A stretch of DNA of 17,569 bases from an uncultured Bacilli bacterium. Lineage in GTDB: Bacteria > Bacillota_I > Bacilli_A > RF39 > UBA660. Below are positions 13,862-17,569 of the stretch, piece after piece. Location: assembly GCA_934130215.1 (NCBI GenBank), contig CAKOXR010000017.1:1-17569 (forward strand), read 5' to 3'. The notes below the pieces were generated by a model. That model worked only from the letters and a program-made list of their open reading frames with translations, was not told where the DNA came from and made no database searches. Made by a program: the position numbers and the translations under genes. Position 1 is the stretch's first letter; the number at the start of each line of letters is the position of its first letter.

Positions 13862-15998
13862 ACCTATTAAGAGTGAAAAGCCTAAAAATTTTAAAACCGC
13901 TATTAAAAGGCTTTTAAAGGAATTAAATTCTTTTAAAATTATAATAATTTTATCTATTGTTTTATCTACTTTAAGTTCAATATTTACTATTTTTACTCCT
14001 AATGTTTTATCTAAATTAACAAATAAAATATCAAATGGTTTAATTATAGATAGAGATAATTTGAATATTATTTATAGTAGCATAGCAAATGATTTAAGTG
14101 AAGAAAAAGTTAATGATTTTATTAATCAAATTATTGATTTAAAACTTTTAAGTAAAAAAGGAATAGATAGTATAAAGGATAGTACTTATAAAGCCGTTTT
14201 GATTACAAAAGAAGATAAAATTAATTTTTTAAATTTTAATAAAACAAAAGTTATTCCTGATTCAATTGCAACTGTTTTAATTAATGATTGTATAGTAGAT
14301 GGTAAGGTTATTAAAAATACTGATATTGCAAAACTTTCATCTTTAATTGGAACGGATTCTAAAGATGATTTTTATACTTTATTAGATCAAATGCCAGAAT
14401 CTATTAAGGATGTAATTAAACCAAAAATGGATATGTCTGGTATTAAAAAAATATTTATTTTTTTAACTATAATTTATTTAGTTAGTGCTTTATTTAGTTA
14501 TTTAGAGTCTATTCTTATGACTGATGCTTCTAATAAGTTTGCTTTTAAATTAAGAAGTAGAATTGGTACTAAAATTAATAAACTTCCTTTAAAATATTTT
14601 GATCAAAATCAAACAGGTGATACTTTATCTAGAATTACAAATGATGTTGATACTATTTCTCAGTCAATGGAGCAATCTATTGCTTCTTTAGTAAGTGCTA
14701 TTGCTTTATTTATTGGTACTATTATTATGATGTTTATAACTAATGGTATTATGGCTTTGACTGCTATTTTATCTAGTTTATTTGGTTTTATTTTTATGTT
14801 TATTATTTTATCAAAGTCACAAAAATATTTTATTTTAAGACAAAGAGAATTAGGTGAGATAAATGCTCATATTGAGGAGTCTTATTCTGGTTTAAATGTT
14901 ATTAAAACTTATAATGGTAGTTCTATTATTAATGGAAAATTTAATGATTTAAATAAAAAATTATATAATGCTAATAAAAAGAGTAGGTTTTTATCTGGTT
15001 TAATGATGCCAATGATGAATTTTGTTGGGAATTTTGGTTATGTTTCTGTATGTATTGTTGGTGCTTTACTTGTTTTAAATGGTAAAACTTCATTTGGTAC
15101 AATTGTTGCTTTTATTACTTATGTTAGGTTATTTACATCACCTCTTTCTCAGATAGCGAGTGCTACTACTAGTTTACAGACTATTGCTGCATCTAGTGAG
15201 AGAGTATTTGAATTTTTGGATGAGAAAGAGATGAGTTATGAAAGAAATAATAAAATACTTGATAATGTTAAGGGTAATGTTGAATTTAAGAATGTTTGTT
15301 TTAAATATGATGGTAATTTAGAAAATACAATTAATAATTTTAGTTGTAATATTAAAGCTGGTTCAAAGGTTGCGATTGTTGGTCCTACTGGGGCTGGTAA
15401 AACAACTATTGTTAATTTACTTATGAGATTTTATGATATTAGTGATGGGGATATTACTATTGATGGAATTTCAATTAAGGATTTATCTAGGTCTAATGTT
15501 CATAGTTTATTTACAATGGTATTACAAGATACTTGGGTTTTTAATGGTTCAATAAAGGAAAATATTATTTTTAATAGGACTGATATTTCTGATAAGGAAG
15601 TTGAGATTGTATCTTCTATTGTTGGTTTAGATCATTTTGTTAAGACTTTACCTAATGGTTATGATACTATAATTAATGATTCTGATAGTATTTCTTCTGG
15701 TCAAAAACAACTTTTAACTATTGCTAGAGGTATTTTGCAAGATACTTGTTTACTTATTTTAGATGAAGCTACTAGTAATGTTGATACAAGGACTGAGGAG
15801 CTTGTTCAAACTGCTATGGATAAGTTATCTTTGAATAAAACTTCTTTTATAATTGCTCATAGGTTATCTACTATTAAGAATGCTGATTTGATTTTAGTTA
15901 TGAAAGATGGTAATATTATTGAACAGGGTTCTCATGATGAGTTAATTAGTAAGAATGGCTTTTATGCTGATCTTTATAATTCTCAGTTTGAGTTATAG
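13854..15998 (+). CDS. ABC exporter subunit with large external loop (heterodimer partner 2)
   Basis: This 714-residue half-transporter pairs with the preceding gene. TM1 is about 27-48 and TM2 about 198-220. Between them lies a roughly 135-residue extracytoplasmic insertion (60-195), unusual for such proteins, whose loop is normally short. The ATPase domain has Walker A 'GPTGAGKTT' (510-518), Walker B 'CLLILDEATSNVD' with catalytic Glu638, and H-loop His669. The signature is changed to ISSGQ (613-617). Its Walker site plus the partner's ISGGQ makes the active ATP site; its weak signature serves the partner's degenerate site. ATG 13854 is preceded by AAGGAGGAG. A frame open further upstream (13752) lies inside the first subunit and lacks a Shine-Dalgarno. 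The CDF gene follows 8 nt later. Confidence 0.93.
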   Translation: MPKPIKSEKPKNFKTAIKRLLKELNSFKIIIILSIVLSTLSSIFTIFTPNVLSKLTNKISNGLIIDRDNLNIIYSSIANDLSEEKVNDFINQIIDLKLLSKKGIDSIKDSTYKAVLITKEDKINFLNFNKTKVIPDSIATVLINDCIVDGKVIKNTDIAKLSSLIGTDSKDDFYTLLDQMPESIKDVIKPKMDMSGIKKIFIFLTIIYLVSALFSYLESILMTDASNKFAFKLRSRIGTKINKLPLKYFDQNQTGDTLSRITNDVDTISQSMEQSIASLVSAIALFIGTIIMMFITNGIMALTAILSSLFGFIFMFIILSKSQKYFILRQRELGEINAHIEESYSGLNVIKTYNGSSIINGKFNDLNKKLYNANKKSRFLSGLMMPMMNFVGNFGYVSVCIVGALLVLNGKTSFGTIVAFITYVRLFTSPLSQIASATTSLQTIAASSERVFEFLDEKEMSYERNNKILDNVKGNVEFKNVCFKYDGNLENTINNFSCNIKAGSKVAIVGPTGAGKTTIVNLLMRFYDISDGDITIDGISIKDLSRSNVHSLFTMVLQDTWVFNGSIKENIIFNRTDISDKEVEIVSSIVGLDHFVKTLPNGYDTIINDSDSISSGQKQLLTIARGILQDTCLLILDEATSNVDTRTEELVQTAMDKLSLNKTSFIIAHRLSTIKNADLILVMKDGNIIEQGSHDELISKNGFYADLYNSQFEL

Positions 15999-16006
15999 GT
16001 GGTTTT

Positions 16007-16867
16007 ATGAAATTTAAGGAGATAAGAAAAGCTAGTATTTTTGGTATTTTGGGTAATTTATTTTTACTTATTATTAAGAGTATAATTGGTGTTATTACTG
16101 GTAGTAAAGCAATGCTTGCTGATTCTTTGAATAGTGCATCAGATATTTTTTCTTCGATTATGACTTTTATTGGTAATAAGATTGCTTCGGTTCCTAGAGA
16201 TGATGATCATAATTTAGGTCATGGTAAAGCTGAGTATATTTATTCTCTTTTGATTAGTATTGTAATGATTCTTGTTTCTTTATATACGATTAAGGATTCG
16301 ATTGGTTTTTTAATTAATGGTAGTTCATATAATTTTAATGTTTTTTTAATTGTTGTATGTATTATTACTATTGTTTTAAAATTTTCTCTTTTCTTATATA
16401 CTAATTTAGTTTATAAAAAATATCATTCTTTACTTGTTAAAGCTAGTTCTAAGGATCATTTAAATGATTGTATTTTAACTTTATTTAATTTGATTTCAAT
16501 TATTTTATCTTATTTTAATATTTATTTTTTTGATGGTATTGTTGGTATTGGTATTGCTTTATTTATTTTGGTTACTGGTTTAAAGATTTATAGAGAGTCT
16601 TATGATGTTTTAATGGATAAATCTATTTCCAATGATACTAAAAATAAGGTTATTGATATTATTAATAAACATAGTGAGATAAAAAAAATAAATCATTTTA
16701 ATTCGACTCCTGTTGGTTATAAATATCAAATTTCGTTTACTATTTTTGTTGATGGTAATTTAAGTACTTTTGATAGTCATAAAATAGCTGATAGTTTAGA
16801 AAAAGAAATTACGGGTTCTATTGATGATATTTATTTGACTGTTATTCATGTAAACCCGATTGATTAA
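16007..16867 (+). CDS. Cation diffusion facilitator, manganese type
   Basis: This 286-residue CDF efflux protein has six membrane segments (about 10-205) and a cytoplasmic C-terminal domain (about 208-286). TM2 contains 'LADSLNSASDIFSS' with metal ligands N42 and D46. TM5 contains 'SSKDHLNDCILT' with D150 and D154. The Asn-Asp/Asp-Asp set is the pattern of Mn-exporting CDFs, whereas zinc transporters have His/Asp sites. A His/Asp-rich loop 'RDDDHNLGHGKAEY' (64-77) follows TM2. The protein acts as a dimer and exchanges metal for protons. AGGTGG lies before the ATG, 8 nt after the ABC gene, so it is the last gene of that operon, with a terminator directly behind it. Metal specificity is inferred from the ligands alone. 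Confidence 0.9.
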   Translation: MKFKEIRKASIFGILGNLFLLIIKSIIGVITGSKAMLADSLNSASDIFSSIMTFIGNKIASVPRDDDHNLGHGKAEYIYSLLISIVMILVSLYTIKDSIGFLINGSSYNFNVFLIVVCIITIVLKFSLFLYTNLVYKKYHSLLVKASSKDHLNDCILTLFNLISIILSYFNIYFFDGIVGIGIALFILVTGLKIYRESYDVLMDKSISNDTKNKVIDIINKHSEIKKINHFNSTPVGYKYQISFTIFVDGNLSTFDSHKIADSLEKEITGSIDDIYLTVIHVNPID

Positions 16868-16890
16868 AAATTACAGAAATGTAATTTTTT
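16868..16890 (+). terminator. Terminator after the CDF gene
   Basis: AAATTACA (16868-16875), a GAAA tetraloop and TGTAATTT (16880-16887) are followed by TTT, starting right after the stop codon. Confidence 0.7.
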
Positions 16891-16891
16891 A

Positions 16892-16920
16892 TTGTATTTT
16901 AATAATAAATATTGTAAAAT
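16892..16920 (+). promoter_or_regulatory. Promoter of the TasA-like gene
   Basis: TTGTAT (16892-16897), a 17-nt spacer and TAAAAT (16915-16920) lie upstream of AGGAAGGTGA and the ATG at 16944. Confidence 0.5.
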
Positions 16921-16943
16921 GTTTATAGTAGGAAGGTGAATTT

Positions 16944-17569
16944 ATGAATAAAAGAAAACTATTTATTATAATGTTTATGGTAATACTTATTGTTGCTTGT
17001 GTTACTGGTTCTATAGCTTATTATAGGACTTCTGTAGAAGGTAGTTTAATTGGTAGTAGTGGGAATGCTGTTTTTAATGTTACTGGTTTAACTGATGATG
17101 GTGTTGAAAAGGTTGTTAATTTGGGTAATAAATTATTGCCGGGTGATAGTGGTTCTTTTAATATTACTTTAGATAGTACAGGATCTACTGTTGATATGTA
17201 TGCGACTTTAAAGATTGATAGGAAGGTATTACCGAATAATTTAAAGTTTTATTCAACTCCTGATTTTAAATCAGAGATTAGTACATATTATTCATTATTA
17301 AAGGTTAATGGTAATTTAAGTGAGACTATTACTATTTATTGGTATTGGAATCCTTTTAAGGATGATAATGATGATAATAAATATGTTGGTAAAAATTTAA
17401 CTGCTGGTATTAGTGTAAGTGCTGTTCAGATAAGTGAATATGCAACTATGAAGAATGGATATAGTGAAGATGAAACTGCAAATGGAGGAACAGAATTTTG
17501 GAATAAGAATTATAGACCTTATATAAGGACTATTAACTTTGGTAATGATTTAAGTAATTTACCTAGTAC
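16944..17569 (+). CDS. Secreted TasA/camelysin-like surface protein (3' partial)
   Basis: The frame is open from ATG 16944 to the window edge, 208 codons, after a good Shine-Dalgarno. The N-terminus is a signal peptide ending in 'VACVTGSIAYYRTS' (17-30), the hydrophobic end and cleavage zone common to TasA/CalY-type proteins processed by SipW-like signal peptidases. The mature part begins with beta-rich sequence ('NLGNKLLPGDSGSFNITLDS', 58-77), with the pattern of the camelysin domain in which a PGD turn precedes a strand, and contains an acidic 'DDNDDN' patch. The last visible part, 'EFWNKNYRPYIRTINFGNDL', resembles the sequence at the beginning of BspA/DUF285 leucine-rich repeats, but too little remains to be sure. 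No sortase motif can be seen. It has its own promoter, so it is a separate unit from the CDF gene. Confidence 0.75.
   Translation, partial: MNKRKLFIIMFMVILIVACVTGSIAYYRTSVEGSLIGSSGNAVFNVTGLTDDGVEKVVNLGNKLLPGDSGSFNITLDSTGSTVDMYATLKIDRKVLPNNLKFYSTPDFKSEISTYYSLLKVNGNLSETITIYWYWNPFKDDNDDNKYVGKNLTAGISVSAVQISEYATMKNGYSEDETANGGTEFWNKNYRPYIRTINFGNDLSNLPS

Overview
This is a very AT-rich window (roughly a quarter G+C by eye) from a low-GC Gram-positive bacterium of the Bacillota. TGA is a true stop: the pilin, trmH, rimM and ylmC frames all end on it, and tryptophan is TGG throughout, so this is not a Mollicutes-type code. A sigG-like forespore sigma factor followed by a YlmC/YmxH protein implies an endospore former or a recent descendant of one. 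The MurE carries the DNPR motif of meso-diaminopimelate-adding ligases. An uncultured gut Bacilli lineage would fit; the lineage is inference.

Layout. (1) 1-584: the tail of an IS3-family transposase runs in frame into a CUB-like surface domain, a chimeric remnant, followed by a terminator. (2) 864-1796, minus strand: a DPM1/GtrB-type polyprenyl-phosphate glycosyltransferase, divergent from the next operon. (3) 1914-5011: a tightly overlapping operon of a type IV pilin-like protein, a TrmH/SpoU rRNA methyltransferase, RimM, TrmD and two unknown proteins, closed by a terminator. (4) 5067-9458: sigG, ylmC, a degenerate ApbE-like membrane protein, a membrane-anchored MurF-like protein that has lost its P-loop, and an apparently intact MurE. 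(5) 9473-10785: a Fic protein gene on the minus strand between two 65-bp near-identical direct repeats built on strong palindromes. (6) 10885-11149: tRNA-Thr(CGT) and tRNA-Gln(CTG) on the minus strand, with a clear promoter and terminator. (7) 11150-11983, minus strand: a ten-TM-type putative manganese/heavy-metal exporter. (8) 12039-16867: a heterodimeric ABC exporter pair with one degenerate ATP site, then a CDF cation efflux protein with manganese-type metal ligands. (9) 16944-end: the start of a secreted TasA/camelysin-like protein cut by the window edge.

How the genes may work together. The most unusual block is the sigG cluster, where two consecutive proteins look like membrane-tethered pseudoenzymes (ApbE-like, then MurF-like) immediately before an active MurE. 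This suggests a spore-wall or peptidoglycan-precursor module in which catalysis was lost but binding or scaffolding may persist. The Fic gene with its palindromic repeats looks like an acquired or self-regulated cassette. The two metal exporters with the ABC pair between them form a transport region. Several promoters here are of the extended -10 type with very short leaders.
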